In this document: one piece after another, positions 1 through 12,580 of the stretch | Position numbering within the stretch: position 1 is the first letter of the stretch | Layout of the letters: the number at the start of each line of letters is the position of its first letter | Assembly (NCBI GenBank): GCA_025449115.1 | Contig: JAHLKC010000007.1 | Location: forward strand, 124,001-188,000 | Direction of reading: 5' to 3' | From: Chytridium lagenaria | Lineage: Eukaryota > Chytridiomycota > Chytridiomycetes > Chytridiales > Chytridiaceae | Length of the DNA stretch: 64,000 nucleotides | Notes under the pieces: model-generated | Told to the model about the DNA's origin: nothing | The model's database searches: none | What the model saw: the letters and a program-made list of their open reading frames with translations, nothing else | Position numbers and translations under genes: made by a program

Positions 1-769
1 TCAATGCCTCAGTTCATGGGCTGGTTGGATAACGGTAAAAGAGTTGCTGGGCGAACTACATCTAGATGCTTAGACGCCAGAAAGGGTATGGGTATTGTGA
101 TCAGTTAAATGGACATTTGTTGGGACCTTATTCTTTACGACGATAAAGGAGGATTGTGTTATGGAGCAGCTCTAGTTGAGTGCATTTTTAAGCGTCGTTA
201 GAGTAGATCTACCATTCTAATAAAGGTAGCCCTATACACCTCATTAGCAATACCTGGGCCGACGATTCTTCGACGAAGGGCCCTCCAAGTGTTTACACTA
301 GGCCCTCGTCCATTCGTTGGAACACACTATCACAATGATATCTAATTAATTTATTGAGGTAAGAGAGCAGAGACCACGTCGTCAGAGGGAAGCAAGCTTC
401 GTTGAAGATATAAGGATTTTGGCTCAAGAGAAAAACCTTTTCAATTTGGCTCAAGAGAACAAGAAAACCTCCTCATGCCGTCAAGCCTGAAGTAACCCAT
501 CTTCCAGGCTAGTCTAGATGGCGTACGATTCTAGAATGAAGAGGGATGTGCAAGGAAGCGTTGAAGGTGAGTGACATTTGTCCGCAAAACATGTAGCCGA
601 CAGTTGGAGTGCTTATTTCATTGAGGATTTCGTCGAGATGCTCATCGTCGAAGTCCCGTCTTTTATACGACTCTCCAATAGTATGCGCCAGATTAGGAAG
701 GAAGGCAGAAAGGAGGGCTGCACCTGAAAATTTCCTTTTTCGGCCAAATCTTTAAACCCCCTTATTTTT

Positions 770-777
770 TGACGTCA
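770..777. promoter_or_regulatory. CRE-like palindrome TGACGTCA
   Basis: A perfect 8-base CRE palindrome (the ATF/CREB bZIP site) lies about 210 bp upstream of the OPT transporter start codon. The match is seen; binding is inferred from its position only. Confidence 0.4.
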
Positions 778-927
778 CCTCACTTTTAGTGAAAAGGGAG
801 CCTCGTTTTGCAAGCTCACCTGCCTGCAGCCGACGACAGACCTACAGTGGCTTTTAAAACATACACATCCCCCCTTCATTTTGACTTTGACTCTTTACTC
901 TTGGTTTCAGCGCAATTCATTAGCTTG

Positions 928-940
928 ACGCGTTACGCGT
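928..940. promoter_or_regulatory. Two tandem MCB-like ACGCGT boxes
   Basis: ACGCGT occurs at 928-933 and again at 935-940, one base apart and about 50 bp upstream of the OPT start codon. ACGCGT is the MluI cell-cycle box bound by fungal APSES/MBF factors. Two copies side by side in a proximal promoter are unlikely by chance, but function is inferred. Confidence 0.4.
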
Positions 941-988
941 GAGATAGACGCACACTTTACGCTTTATAGATATTGTTGATCAAAGAAA

Positions 989-3900
989 ATGTCACCATTT
1001 TTGGAGCAGAATACCAAAACTTACAAGCTGGACAGGATGTTCACGCAGGATGATATCCGTAATGCCAGGTTTGCGCCGAATAACTCTGGTGGTGGGTAAT
1101 TTTATCTCTACACCCCTTATTATTTTTTAAAAAAAGCTTACCTCTGGATATTCTCTGCACTTCAGAAAACTCTCCCAACTCCACTGACTCATGGCACGGC
1201 GACCTTGACACCGACGGCGAAAATGACCTCGAGATTCCATACAACGCCAGGTCGAGGGCTCCCGTTGCCCCTGCCCACGGCACCAGTAGGCCTAAGGCTA
1301 TCGACAAGTTTCAAGAGGCGATGGACGCGGAGGATGATAACGGTCGCGACACGTTCATGGACGATATTTACGATATTGTTGACTCTGTCATTCCCCAAAA
1401 CGGATAATGTGGATACTCCAGTCATGACGTTCAGGGTGGTGGTGATTGGACTTGTGCTGATGGTGCTGTTTTCTGTCGTCAACACAATTTTTACTTTTAG
1501 AACGAATGAATTTGTGAGTATTTCGATCTCGTTTTTTCAAGCTTCGCGTATAATTCTAATTTCCCTAACTTCGATAATAAGTTCATCACTCCACTTATCG
1601 GTGCCCTAGTCAGCTACCCCGTCGGTTCCCTCCTGAGCAGAATCCTGCCTCGCACGCCTCTCACTCTCTTCAATTATTCCCTTAACCTCAACCCCGGCCC
1701 TTTCAGTCTCAAAGAACATGCCATTCTCTACGTCATCTCCTTCTGCAGCTCCAACCCTGCCTACGCTCTCTACAACATTGTCGCTCAACGTCGTATCCAA
1801 GGTGAAACCGGCAACAGCGCGTCCCCGTGTTGCCTGGTCCATCGCCTTCGCGGTTGGTGCTCAAATGATCGGATACGGTATGGCCGGCCTTTGCAGACGC
1901 TTTTTAGTTCGCCCTGCCGCTATGTTATGGCCGGCGAATTTGTCTATTGTAGCGATTTTGACGTCGCTACATGCGGGGAAGGAGCATATGCATGCTACGT
2001 GGGAAGAGGAGGAGGAGGCGAAGAAGAGGAGTGAGGAGGACAGGCTGGCAAGGAAGGCGGATAGGGACGGCCAGAGTCGTGGGCTTCTGTAGAGTCCGAT
2101 GGATGAGAGAAAGGTTGCTGGTGGGGGGTGGATTGGGACGGGTGGGAGAAGGCATGGGGCTGGTTGGCAGGTTGGTAACCCGTACAAAGAGAAGGAGGGT
2201 GGAACCTGGGTAAAGGAGAAGGACACTGTTGATGAAGTGACAGAAGAGGAGGATGAGACCAAGAGAGTGATGGCAGCGGTAGGAAGGACCAGAAGAAGAA
2301 GTTCAAGTTTTTTTGGTTCGCGGCTATTGGTATGCTTGTCTACCAGTTTGGTCCGTCTTATGTGGCTCCGGGACTTGCCGCGGTCGCGCTCATGTGTCAT
2401 TCGGCACCTAACAGCCAGATTGCGAAGCTTCTTGGATCTCCTAGACATGGTCTGGGGATGTTTGCGGTGACATTCGACTGGACTGTTATCACTGTAGTTC
2501 AGCCCATCACCACCCCGCTGTGGGCTCTTCTTAACCAAGTTTTTGGATGTAAGTTTTTTGTCTTATATTTTCATTATTTTAATGTTGCTCTGTAGGTACA
2601 TCATGATCTGGATGGTGATCCCCCTCCTCTGGTCACGTAACGCATTTGGTGCCGACCGTCTCCTTGGGAGTAATCCGCTTCAAGGACCCAACGGAACCGG
2701 CGAATTTCCTCTCGGCTTTGCTATGAACTCTGCTGCCCTTTTTGACAAAGACGGGACTTCTATTGACGTGACCGAGCTCCTTCTCATGATCCCCACCGAC
2801 GCCGCCGTTGACCCCACCATCGCCAACAACTACTTTCAGCTTAGCCTCCCAAAAGCCCTCTTCTTTCAAGAAATCCTCCCTTTGGTCCGAGATCGGTCGC
2901 TACCACACTATCATCGCACAATCACCCGACTCTTCCAACGCGACTGACCCTCTCTTTACCTCCTTTAACGAGACCGACGTGCCCATCGCGAGTGAGGAGG
3001 CTGACAAGGGAGCGGCTCACGCACCTAAGACGTTTGCCAAAGTCACGATGAGGTTGGATGATAAGAGTTATGCCCGGTTGTCACCGATTCGTATTTCGAC
3101 TTACTTGCGGTGGAGTATGGTGCGGCATTTATGGCTTTCACGGCTACGTTAATGCATGTATGGTTGTGGTATGGGAAAGATATTGTGGATGAGGTTTAGG
3201 ACAAGTATTAGGGATTTAGATGCAGATGACGTTCATGCAAAGCTTATGGTACGTTTATTTCGACATGCTTTCAATACTTCTTACTTTTTGTTTTTTTAAT
3301 ATTAACCATGGTACTTTAGGACCATTACCCTGAAGTTCCGGAGCTCTGGTATGGTGGTCTTCTCGCCGTGATGACCCTTCTCGTCCTCACTTCCGGACAG
3401 TGGGGCGGTATCGACCTTCCATGGTGGTCGACCCTTCTCGCCGTCCTCCTTATCAGTATCATGATGATCCTTTAGGTGTCATCCAAGCCATCTCCGGTCA
3501 ATCCATGGGCTTGAACGTGGTTTCCCAGTTCCTCGCGGGTTGGATCATGGAAGGCAAGATGGGAGCTGTTATGGCGTTCAAGACTGTGGCTTACATGGGT
3601 GTATATCAAGGGTTGAGTTTAACGCAGAATTTGAAGCTTGGGCATTACTTGAAGGTGCCTCCGAGAGTCTTGATGTCGGTACAGATAGTGACCACGATGT
3701 GCGCGACGGTGGTAAATGTGATTGTGGCTGAGATGGTGTTTGTGAGGTTCGGTGAGAAGATTGAGGGGAGGTTAGAGGGATGGGATGGTGAGTGTTGAGA
3801 TATTCTAACCGTTGAAACATTTGAAACATCACTAACCATTTTCTGCTACCCTTTAGCTGTCCAATATGAAGTCTTCATGAACGCAGGTGCTATCTGGGGT

Positions 3901-4311
3901 CTCGTCGGTCCCCGTCGGTTCTTTGGGCCAGGATCCCCTTACTACCCACTTCTTCTCGGTTTTCTTATTGGCGCCATCCTTCCTCTCATCCCTTACGCCC
4001 TTCACCGCCTCAGCCCACGCTCCACCAAATCCGTCTCCCTTTTCGCGACCGTCATCAACCCTCTCCGCTGGCCATGGCGTCTTGTCAACATACCCCTTAT
4101 TGTGTCCTTCCCAGTCACCGTCTCCTCGCTCCGTTCTGACCTTGTTGTACCCGTCATCGTGGCCTTTGTCGTGAACTACGTCGTCAAGAAGTGGCGACCC
4201 GATTGGTGGAGGATGTATGCTTACGTTATGTCAGCGGCGTTTGATACAGGTGCGGCAGTGGCCATCACGGGGATTTTTTTGGCAGCGGCCATAGATACTT
4301 CGGGAAAGTGA
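989..4311 (+). CDS. OPT-family oligopeptide transporter (frame broken by several indels)
   Basis: Plasma-membrane proton-coupled uptake of small peptides is the usual role of this family. Exon 1 (ATG 989) and exon 2 encode an acidic cytosolic N-terminus, followed by the first conserved helix (TPVMTFRVVVIGL, near 1,400). Then come the family NPG signature (NPGPFSLKEH, near 1,690), CRRFLVRPAAMLWPANL (near 1,890), GHYLKVPPR (near 3,650, a variant of the KIPPR motif) and a C-terminal membrane block ending at a TGA at 4,309. Introns with good borders include 1,514 (gtgagt), 2,549-2,595, about 3,250 (gtacgt) and about 3,790 (gtgagt). The reading frame changes at least five times between these conserved blocks, twice in a CCCC run (about 1,387 and about 1,832), where one C is in excess. 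Conserved sequence on both sides suggests assembly indels; a pseudogene is the alternative. An acidic insertion lies near 2,090-2,290. Confidence 0.88.
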
Positions 4312-6313
4312 TGAGCGCGGTTCCGTTCCATCTCCTGAATAGAGTTGATTTGGATGGGTGTGCCCGATTATTTTATTAAGGTGGGTACCTTGGGTTTTTT
4401 AATAATTTTTTTGGCACGTAGTGCTCCTTCCGATATTCATGGGCTTGGTATATCTCTTCCTTTGATTAGCAGTTAATGACTCGTAAGCTTTGGCTTGCCT
4501 TTGGCTTGCACGTCTCTCCCTTTCTTCCTTCCTTTCTTTGCCCCCCTCATCTCTCTTGCGGCTTCTTTAGCATGCAGTCCCATTTAATGCTCGCGCCATA
4601 CCGTTGCTTTCACTTTGACCTGCGCGCCTCTGTCTTCCTTTCTTTGCCCCCTCATCCATCAAGCGGCTTCTTTAAGACGCAGTCACTTCTGATGCTTGCG
4701 CGCCATACCACCACCGCTGTGTCTTTGGGTATTTTACCCTTGCCGCTCTAAGAGAAAAGCGAAGCCTAGTGGGAAAAGCAAAGCCTTTCAACACCCCCAA
4801 TCTCATCCCACCTCACATTTAATTCGTTTAAAATGCTAACCGATCCGGTTTTTTATCAGTGCAACGAATTGATCATCACCTCACCACTCGGATATAATGC
4901 AACTTTTAATGATCCGGACTGCATTGGGTTTGGAATGGCAGGTTTATGACCCGTAAACAAGTGACGCCTCACGCTACATACAACGCCCTCCAACTTAATT
5001 AAAATGCTATACTTTTTTTTCTTCTTTCTATTCTAAGCATTGTTTTTTACTCTATCCATCGCCACCTTCGGTTCCATTTTCTTTCTGCATTGATAAGCAT
5101 ATATTCTTACATAAATACATTAAAAAATGTCTTACGTTTCCATGTTTCCATGACCTCCAAAATATTGTTATGTGCCTGATTTACTCACGTTTTTGGCACT
5201 CTATCAACCCTGATTTTTTCCTTCGACATGCAACGCCCCCACTAATCGCCCATTGTTTCATTCTTCTAAGCTCTACCGCCTTGCCCTTAATCTTGACTTC
5301 CCAATAAAGGACAAAACACTCCGGAAGTGATCTGGGTATGCAACAAGCGGCCAGGTTTATCAATGGAAAGACGAAAAGTCTGGGCAATGGCGCGACCACC
5401 AGCCCGTGGGTAACAAGCTATCGACCGCTGGAGCCCAAGAACAGTTGTATCTTTTTCGTTTTGGGCTTCGTGTTTTAAATTGTCTTTTTCCAATATATTT
5501 AATTTTCAAAGTATTTATTTATTTATTTTCCGTGTTTTGCAACCGTTTTTTTTCTTCTTCCAATCATGTTGGGGTCGGTTAAAAGTGGAAAGGGAATGAA
5601 GAACAGAAGTTGGGGGAGCTGTGGGCGTGTGTTTAAATTTTGGAACCACATGAAACACATCCTCAACCTACAATGCGCTCTAACCAACAAGAGTGTGTGA
5701 GGAAGTAAGGAGAAAAGCCGAAGAGAAGAATTATGCTTATTGTATAACACCTGAATAGCGTGGGAGGGGAGCCCAATGTCTTGTTCCTGCCGCTTTTCTC
5801 ACTTTGTCGTGTTTTTCTTTTTTTTTTTCAATTTTTTTGAATATAGTTTTTCATTGCTCTTCTTTTGCTTGGAATATTGAGCTCATGAGTAATTACCGTA
5901 CCGTGTAATGTGGGAGAGTCTTAAAAACAGTCAAAAACCTTTCCCCCCTTTTCTCTGTTCATCTTCCACAATCGGGCCCGTCAAGCGTCAACACCTTGCT
6001 GCATCTCCCTTACTTGTCAACACTCCTTCAGCAGTTGCACTTCGTGTTTGCCTCTACCTGAAGGGCAAAGGTCAAACACCCGCCTTTGAAAACGGCATCT
6101 TTGGCTACGAAAAAGTAGTAAAAGCGCAAAGCGAGAAACAAAGGAAAACCACCCCTTTGCCCTGATCGCTGAAAAAGTATATTTTTTTTCGACAAGAGAT
6201 AGGGCAAGTCTCAAGAGGAAGCGCGAACGCTTTAACACGCGAAGTTCGACGGAGACAACAACAAAACCCCCAAAACATCAATCCCCTCCGCACCCGCTTC
6301 ACATCTGTGAAAG
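4312..6313. other. Intergenic region between OPT and C2H2 genes
   Basis: About 2 kb with no convincing coding sequence. It contains the diverged tandem duplication at 4,500-4,712 and a poly-T run near 5,815-5,840. The right end is the 5' flank of the C2H2 gene. Confidence 0.6.
4500..4712. repeat. Diverged tandem duplication, unit about 100 bp
   Basis: The segment around 4,505-4,605 recurs at about 4,618-4,711. Shared blocks in the same order are tttctttgcccc, ctcatc, gcggcttcttta, gcagtc and gcgccatacc. The copies differ by substitutions and small indels, so the duplication is old. It lies in the 3' flank of the OPT gene. Confidence 0.7.
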
Positions 6314-8337
6314 ATGTTTAACGTCTCGCATCTGATTAATCTTCAAAACGCCTGTGACAGCAGTTTTTCAAACAATCAAAAGCACCAGCAACCCCTCACC
6401 CCTAATCCATCGCCAGAACTCCCGAAAGGGACGTTGGACTTAACTTACCCGACACCGCCTCCATCATCGTCGTGGGTGCTTGCCATGTGCAGGACACCGG
6501 GTGACGATGACGTTTTCGAGCTGGCGCGGCAGAGTCAACGATCAAGGACAGTTTCGAATGATCAGCAGGTGACAGAGTTCACCGTGGGGAAAGGATCGAC
6601 AGAAACCGTCCATATTTGCACTGACGTTCGTCGTCGTCGACCGCAGGAGCTCGGTGAAAGAGTTGCAGTAGAAGACCGTTCGAGTTGGGATAACCGAGAT
6701 CATGAAACCCGGTCAGCATCAACAGCAATACCTCAACACGCATCCCACAGATTTTACCAAGGTCAGGAGAGGGCGACAGCATCAGATATGTTGACGGCGT
6801 CGTCGTCATGGGTATGCTCTGCGCGAAATGATGGTGTGGAGACGGCTCACCAGCAACACCATCGTTACTACCAGAGCATTGGAATGGGCCGAAGAGCCCC
6901 AATAGCAAAATTGGCCGAGCAGGCAGGAATGATAAACATCCCTGCCACCACGTCTTACTCCTCCGCTCACTCCTCGCTTTCTTCTTCTTCTTCCTCTTTC
7001 CCAAGAGGGTCCGCGTGGCCCCCATCTTCATTGTCGACGGTTCCGTCTTCCCGTATTCATATCGACAATAGCACCAACAACATTGACACCAACAGCACCA
7101 GCACGGATCCCTGGAACCATTATTATTACAACTACCACCATCTATTCCGTCATCAGGCGCAGGCCAACGCCAATAACCACGCCGCTCCATCCGTTGTCTC
7201 TTTCCAAAATCATCAGCATTGTTATACGCAACTTTCGTCCGATGGTTATCAACCTGTTGCGCACTTGAATCCTTTAAAATCATCCTCAACAATGCTGATG
7301 ATGGCGAGTGGCGGGCCTCCTCCCACACCTAAGTTTCCATACTCTTCATCATCATCTTCATCATCATCCTCGGCAAACAATACTTCATCCTCCTCATCGG
7401 CCTCCATCAGGCTTCCACCCATCTCATTCCTTCATCAACAGATCCGCTTGCTGCAGCAGCAAGACCAAACCTCTGTCTCAATCCCTCATCCTCAAACCCT
7501 CTCCGCATCACCTCATGGCAGAACTTCATCACCAAACAGACCCCCCATCTCCCCAAACCCTCCTTCAACCATCCGCTCACTCCCTTCCTTCGACTTTTCC
7601 ATTGCAAGCCTTCTCTCCAACGATGTACAGCCCGCAGATACGTCATCATCTACCACTGGATTTGAACGCTCAATGAGCATCACATCCAACTCAGCGATGG
7701 CCGTAGATGATCGACCTCGCTCTATCACTCCTATCCCTGCTACCTCCGCCTTTAGGGATCCGTCTCCTCACAATATCCACCAGCATGACCACACATCAGA
7801 CCACCTGACTTCCAATTCTCCAGCTCCACCCCCATACGCTCCAGCAGCATCAGGATCCGTCGACACAACAGCCCAGAAACCATCAGAACAAATCGACCAC
7901 TCACAACAACAATTAACCGTCCCCTCCAAAAAACGTTCCCGAAGCACATCATCCTCCTCTTCCTCCTCATCCTCCTCCTCCACAACTACCTCCACCAAGC
8001 GTGTCCGTCAAGAATCTCCCCACGCACCCCGTCCTCGTCCCTCCACAACATCAACCTCCCCACCCCCTCACTCCAATGACTCTCGTCACGCCTCCCCATC
8101 AGCATCCACCTCCTCCCGTCTCTACGCCTGCGATTGGCCAGGCTGCACCATGGCGTTTGCGCGACGCCAGAATATGCAGTGTCATATGACATCGCATACG
8201 GGGAACGGCCGCACGCGTGTGAGGTGGAGGGATGCGGCGCAAGGTTTAGGAGAAAACAGGACTTGTATAGACATGCGAGGTCTGTGCATCAGATGGATTA
8301 TGGGAGGGGGCCGAGAGGGAGGAGGGATTCAATGTAA
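6314..8337 (+). CDS. C2H2 zinc-finger transcription factor, Ser/His-rich, one frameshift before finger 2
   Basis: A single long frame from ATG 6314 encodes about 600 residues of low-complexity Ser/Pro/His/Asn-rich protein, including runs of Ser near 7,345-7,400 and 7,945-7,985, and a basic patch (KKRSRS) near 7,930. Finger 1 at about 8,125-8,200 is C-x4-C-x12-H-x3-H. Finger 2 is C-x4-C-x12-H-x4-H but lies in the next frame. The two fingers are joined by a canonical TGERP linker only if the GGGG at 8,200-8,203 had five G, so a single-base deletion is very likely. In the corrected frame the protein ends shortly after finger 2 at 8,337; uncorrected it would run to 8,347 with finger 2 lost. It is a nuclear DNA-binding regulator whose target is not predictable. 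A later start at the in-frame ATG near 6,485 is possible. Confidence 0.85.
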
Positions 8338-10142
8338 ACTGGCTTAGGCTCTTTATTTTTTTCATGGTGGTTTTGGACGCGTTGGCTTCTTTTTTTTTAC
8401 ATTATTTTATTTCTTTTGCACAGTAGAAAGGCGTTGTTCGTGCTTTTTGTCAACGTGTTTACATACTTTTTTCAAACCTTTTTGTTTTTTGTTTTGGGGA
8501 TGAGAGCGATAGACCGTACTCGTCAAGTTTTATTTTATTCTACCGATCTTTTTTTTTTTGTAAGTTTACTTTCCCCCTTTTTTTTATTATCTTTATTATA
8601 ACATACAGAGTTGTTCTTTCGGAGTTTGTAGAATCATACATTTGAACAAAGGGTCACATTTCATCATTTTCACATAATAGTACATGTTCATTCTCCCCCT
8701 TTTTCTTTCTCGTTAATGGCTAAAAGTCGAAAAGGTTAAAAGTAGTCATGGTTTGTAGATTTCATTTCGCGCCATCACATACAAACACACGCCACGCCCC
8801 TTCCCTTTTCCTTTTGATGTTTTTTGATTTGATAAAGTCAACGACTTTTTTTTACCTAATGCTTTTTATGATGGGCTGAAACGACCTTCTGGATGGCATG
8901 GTATTTTGGCTTGATGTGTCGATATTTTATTATTGATTAGGTTGTGTTTTGCGGCTGCAATTGTGTATTTGTTTTAACTTCCGGAAGCACTGGATAACCC
9001 CCGGAAGTCGGCAACACTCTTGCGGCTCGCTTTTTCGACGGAAAAGGGAAAATTATGGCGCAGAGTTACTCAGTTGCGCAGTCTCTCAACATGAAACAAG
9101 GACACATTTTTGACAACGATTCGATCATTCTGCAATGCAAAACAAATATTCGGTTATTTATATTTGTTTATTTGGCAACGCCTTTCATGGTGTTTGTTTA
9201 TTCCAGAGTCAATATTTACGCAACGAGATGATTAAATGATTGCATTGATGTTGATTGTTTTGAAAAGTTATAATTTAGCTGTAAATGCCGTGATAGGATA
9301 AACATTGAGCGTTTTTTACTGTTATTACTTTGCTAGAATGGAAAGTAATAATGTTTGGGTAGAGCAGGAATAGCAGTATCCACATAGATATTTATTACAT
9401 AATCTATCCATAGTCCACAGTTTCTTAAATATACTCCCGCAATTCTAACCCACCATTATAAACAAATACCCCCGCAATTCTACCCCCAAACACTGGCTCC
9501 TCTTTATAACCCACCATTCTGTTTCCATCCAACGAAGGGGGAAGGCGCGTTATATTAAAACCAACAAGGTTTTATTTAAATAAAAAGAATAAATAATACT
9601 GGGCATTCATGCAGCCATGCTCCTTTTAAGCTTTTTATTCTTAATACTGACTGTAAGGAGTTCCTTGGCGGAATGCAAAATAATTTCATTTATTTCTTTG
9701 GAATTAATAATAATTGGTGCTGTATCCTCGTGGCTTTGAGTCATACAGAATGGTGGTAACCATGATTTCATTTTGATGGCTTTTTTGGTTGGGATTGGCT
9801 GGGGTGGACAGCCGACATGCAAAGATGCTTCTTCTAGTAATATACTTAAAAAATCTTTTTTCTCTTTCGCTTTGCGCCAATCTTCGTTTTTTTTTTTTCT
9901 TTCTATTTTTTTTTCTTTTCTTCATTTTGTTGTTTATAGTATTTCGCCAGATAAATACCAAATCCTCATCTGTTTAAAATATTCTTACAACCTCTATTTA
10001 CATCCCTTTTTTTTTGTGATGTAAAGTTTGATATTCAAGACAAAAAAAAACTGTGAAAGTATTTATTACATACATACATGAATTAACATTATCATACACG
10101 CCAGGGTAATAAATTATTGATCACACTGTCTGTGATGCAACA

Positions 10143-10273
10143 AACATCCACCAGTCTTGGCGAATCTTTAAAAAATATTTTAGTAGTCAAGCGTATGGAA
10201 TCTGTGGAATGCGTTCTATAGAAGAGGCCGTGTGGCCCTTAAATTCAATTATAATAATTACGAATATCAATAT
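10143..10273. repeat. Dispersed 131-bp repeat, copy 1
   Basis: The block from aacatccaccagtc to cgaatatcaatat recurs at 23,093-23,222 with about eight differences (roughly 94 percent identity). Flanks differ on both sides, so the ends are sharp. I see no terminal inverted repeat. Confidence 0.85.
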
Positions 10274-11709
10274 ACAGATATTCCAGAATATGCCGAGGTA
10301 TAGTTTTCTACCGCATAAATGATTATGCATGTCGTCAGCAGAGGCTGCAGATATGGTTTATAAAAAAGGTAAAAAGACAAAAAAAAGAAGAAAAAAAAAC
10401 AAGAAATTTGGACCCCTAAAAAGTCAAAGCATCTTACATCATCGAAACACACGCAATGATGTCCCAGACTCCCGATCGTTTAAATATATCGGAGCTGGAA
10501 TATACGAATCACTACAAGGAAATGAGGTCTGTTTGCTTGTAAAAAAACTCTGGAGAATAAATATTATGGCTTTCTTTCTCAGCCCTCAACCTTGAATTGA
10601 CTGCGACCTTTTCTGTAACTTCAACGTAAAAGACAAGGGCTTATTTCTTGACGACCTGTAAAGTATTTAAATCACATATTAAATGATTAATAAAAGTTGA
10701 AGGGACAACTACTCAACTGAGCAAGCCTCAGGGTAATAACCGCAAGGTTGTTTGTTTACTAAAACACCCGGCAACAGATTTCAAGTTGTTGCGAACACCC
10801 ACCCCTTGCTGAATGCAGCCTTACTTCTTGCTCTGAGCGTGTTATATAGGTTTTGGGATTTAGAAAGTGCAGTACATAGTTAAAATATATAAGCAGTTGC
10901 AATTACACGTTCTCGTTCCAATGTATCCAGCCGCCCAAAATGTAAATGCATAGTATGTGAGAACAAAGGTTTGATATCTACAATCTTTTGTGACGTTCAC
11001 GTACGTACCCGACTAGTTTCCCAAAAAAAGTACATATATCTCCATCAAATGTATCCACACCGTTCAAAACTCTATCACCAATTCAATACTGTTCATTCAC
11101 ATACGAATTGGAATTAAGCACCGAAAGTGGAGCTGAAAGAGTATTACCATTCATTCTTCACACTCTGTCACCTATATACACCTCCACCAATTACACTTTA
11201 ATTTTGAGGGGTGATTAACTTTCAGCGATTTGTTTAGCGATCGAGACTGTCATAGTATTTATTACAGATGATGATGGAGTTACAGCAAGGGCTAACGAGT
11301 TCCAACATTTAACCAGAGCTTTCAAAAACTTTTTGTAGTATTCCTCAGGTGGTTTCTCGAAATAACTTTTTTGCGTAGGTTGATCGGAAACTCGCGTGAT
11401 CCGGACTAGAGCAGCGGTAGTTAATTATCGTGAGGATGGCGGCGTGCGGAATTGACCTCCAATGTTATAAACTCTGCGTTGTCGGTGTCTGGCGTGGGCT
11501 TGGTGTTCATAGGAAATAGACTGATGAAGCTAGAGCTGCTTGATGGTTATAGAGTGGATATTGCTGTATCGGCCTCAGTTCCATAAAGGCCCCCGTAAAA
11601 ACGGCATCTAAACGGACGTCTTCAGGAGTTTTGATCACCTCTCACCTTCAACATTACTTTTTAACTTTACTGAGTATGATCAAGCTCTTAAAGGTATTTA
11701 AGAGGTGTC

Positions 11710-11853
11710 CAGTTCGATGTTGCCATCTTCTTTTCCAGAATTGCTGGCAGAATAAATCCCGTTCCCATAAGGCTTAGTAACCATTCCCACAAGGGTAATA
11801 GATCAGTTCGATGTTGCCATCTTCTTTTCCAGAATTGCTGGCACCGCCAGCGT
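11710..11853. repeat. 40-bp direct repeat with 104-bp period
   Basis: A 40-base block beginning cagttcgatgttgccatc and ending attgctggca occurs at 11,710-11,749 and again, identical as far as I can see, at 11,814-11,853. Confidence 0.85.
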
Positions 11854-12580
11854 CGCGGAATAGTTTTCAAAACATGAAACATCGTCTGCGATACTCTAGT
11901 GGACGACGCGCAGAATGATGCAGCTTGTGACTCGACCGTACTTGTGCCGCTACAACGCTCAAGAGGTAGAAAATATAAAATAGAGATTTACTTGACGGCT
12001 TGACTAAATGGGTCCAACAGTGACATGAATAGACGCATACATATAAGTGAATAGCAAGTGTACAACATGACGGGTTATGGGCAGCACATACTTCCATCTG
12101 GCCGATTGATGGGAACCGCTCTCAGGTGTCCCCGAAACTATCCAGTCTTTTTATGGTTACGGGGAAAAACGTTGCAAAACGGCTTGCGAAGCATGTCGAT
12201 CACCGAGCATCACCACCGAAGGATTACCGAACATTCAACCATAATGAAAAGAAGGGTGTATACGGAACGCATCTAGTTAGGATACTTCGCTGTTAGAAAA
12301 GGGAACCGTTTATACATAACAAGCGATCATGAGGGTACAAGGAAAGCGTCTAACAGAGGATTCCGTAAAGTCACAAATACTCCCGCTCATCAAAAAACAC
12401 GAATCGATTCAACCCATCCCACTCGCGCTCGTCGTCATGCTGCCGAAAAGAGCCTTAGATCTAGACAATCATCTCTGACCCCATCCCTATCGGTGCGTCG
12501 CCGGTCACGCAGAAATCCTCACGTTTCAGGAACCCATTGCATCATCTAGATCTCATACCCCCACATCTCATCGTAGCGAT

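Larger units (their letters stand above)
1..988. other. Left-edge region without a recognised gene
   Basis: I see no long reading frame and no rRNA or tRNA signature. A 13-base direct repeat (ttggctcaagaga) occurs at 419 and 446. The right half is the 5' flank of the OPT transporter gene and holds the CRE and MCB-like sites listed separately. Confidence 0.5.
8338..12580. other. 4.2-kb AT-rich gene-poor stretch
   Basis: I see no convincing gene. The stretch holds many poly-T/poly-A runs, one copy of a dispersed 131-bp repeat (10,143-10,273) and a 40-bp direct repeat (11,710/11,814). The motif tatttattaca recurs in several intergenic places here (about 9,389, 10,062, 11,252); its complement contains AATAAA and could mark minus-strand polyadenylation. 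The last 250 bases read as a basic Arg/Ser-rich segment that may belong to the N-terminus of the next gene (possible ATG near 12,329, with a frameshift). Confidence 0.5.

Noticed and set aside
4476..4751. Small plus-strand ORF of 91 codons after the OPT gene
   Set aside because: The open frame results from a tandem duplication rich in CTT/TTC; no splice partner or family.
6579..7328. 249-residue minus-strand ORF inside the C2H2 gene
   Set aside because: It is the antisense shadow of Ser/Thr/His repeats in the zinc-finger gene, with no domain or promoter context.
9773..10024. Hydrophobic Phe-rich ORFs near 9.8-10.0 kb
   Set aside because: They are translations of poly-T/TTC tracts, with no start context or homologue.
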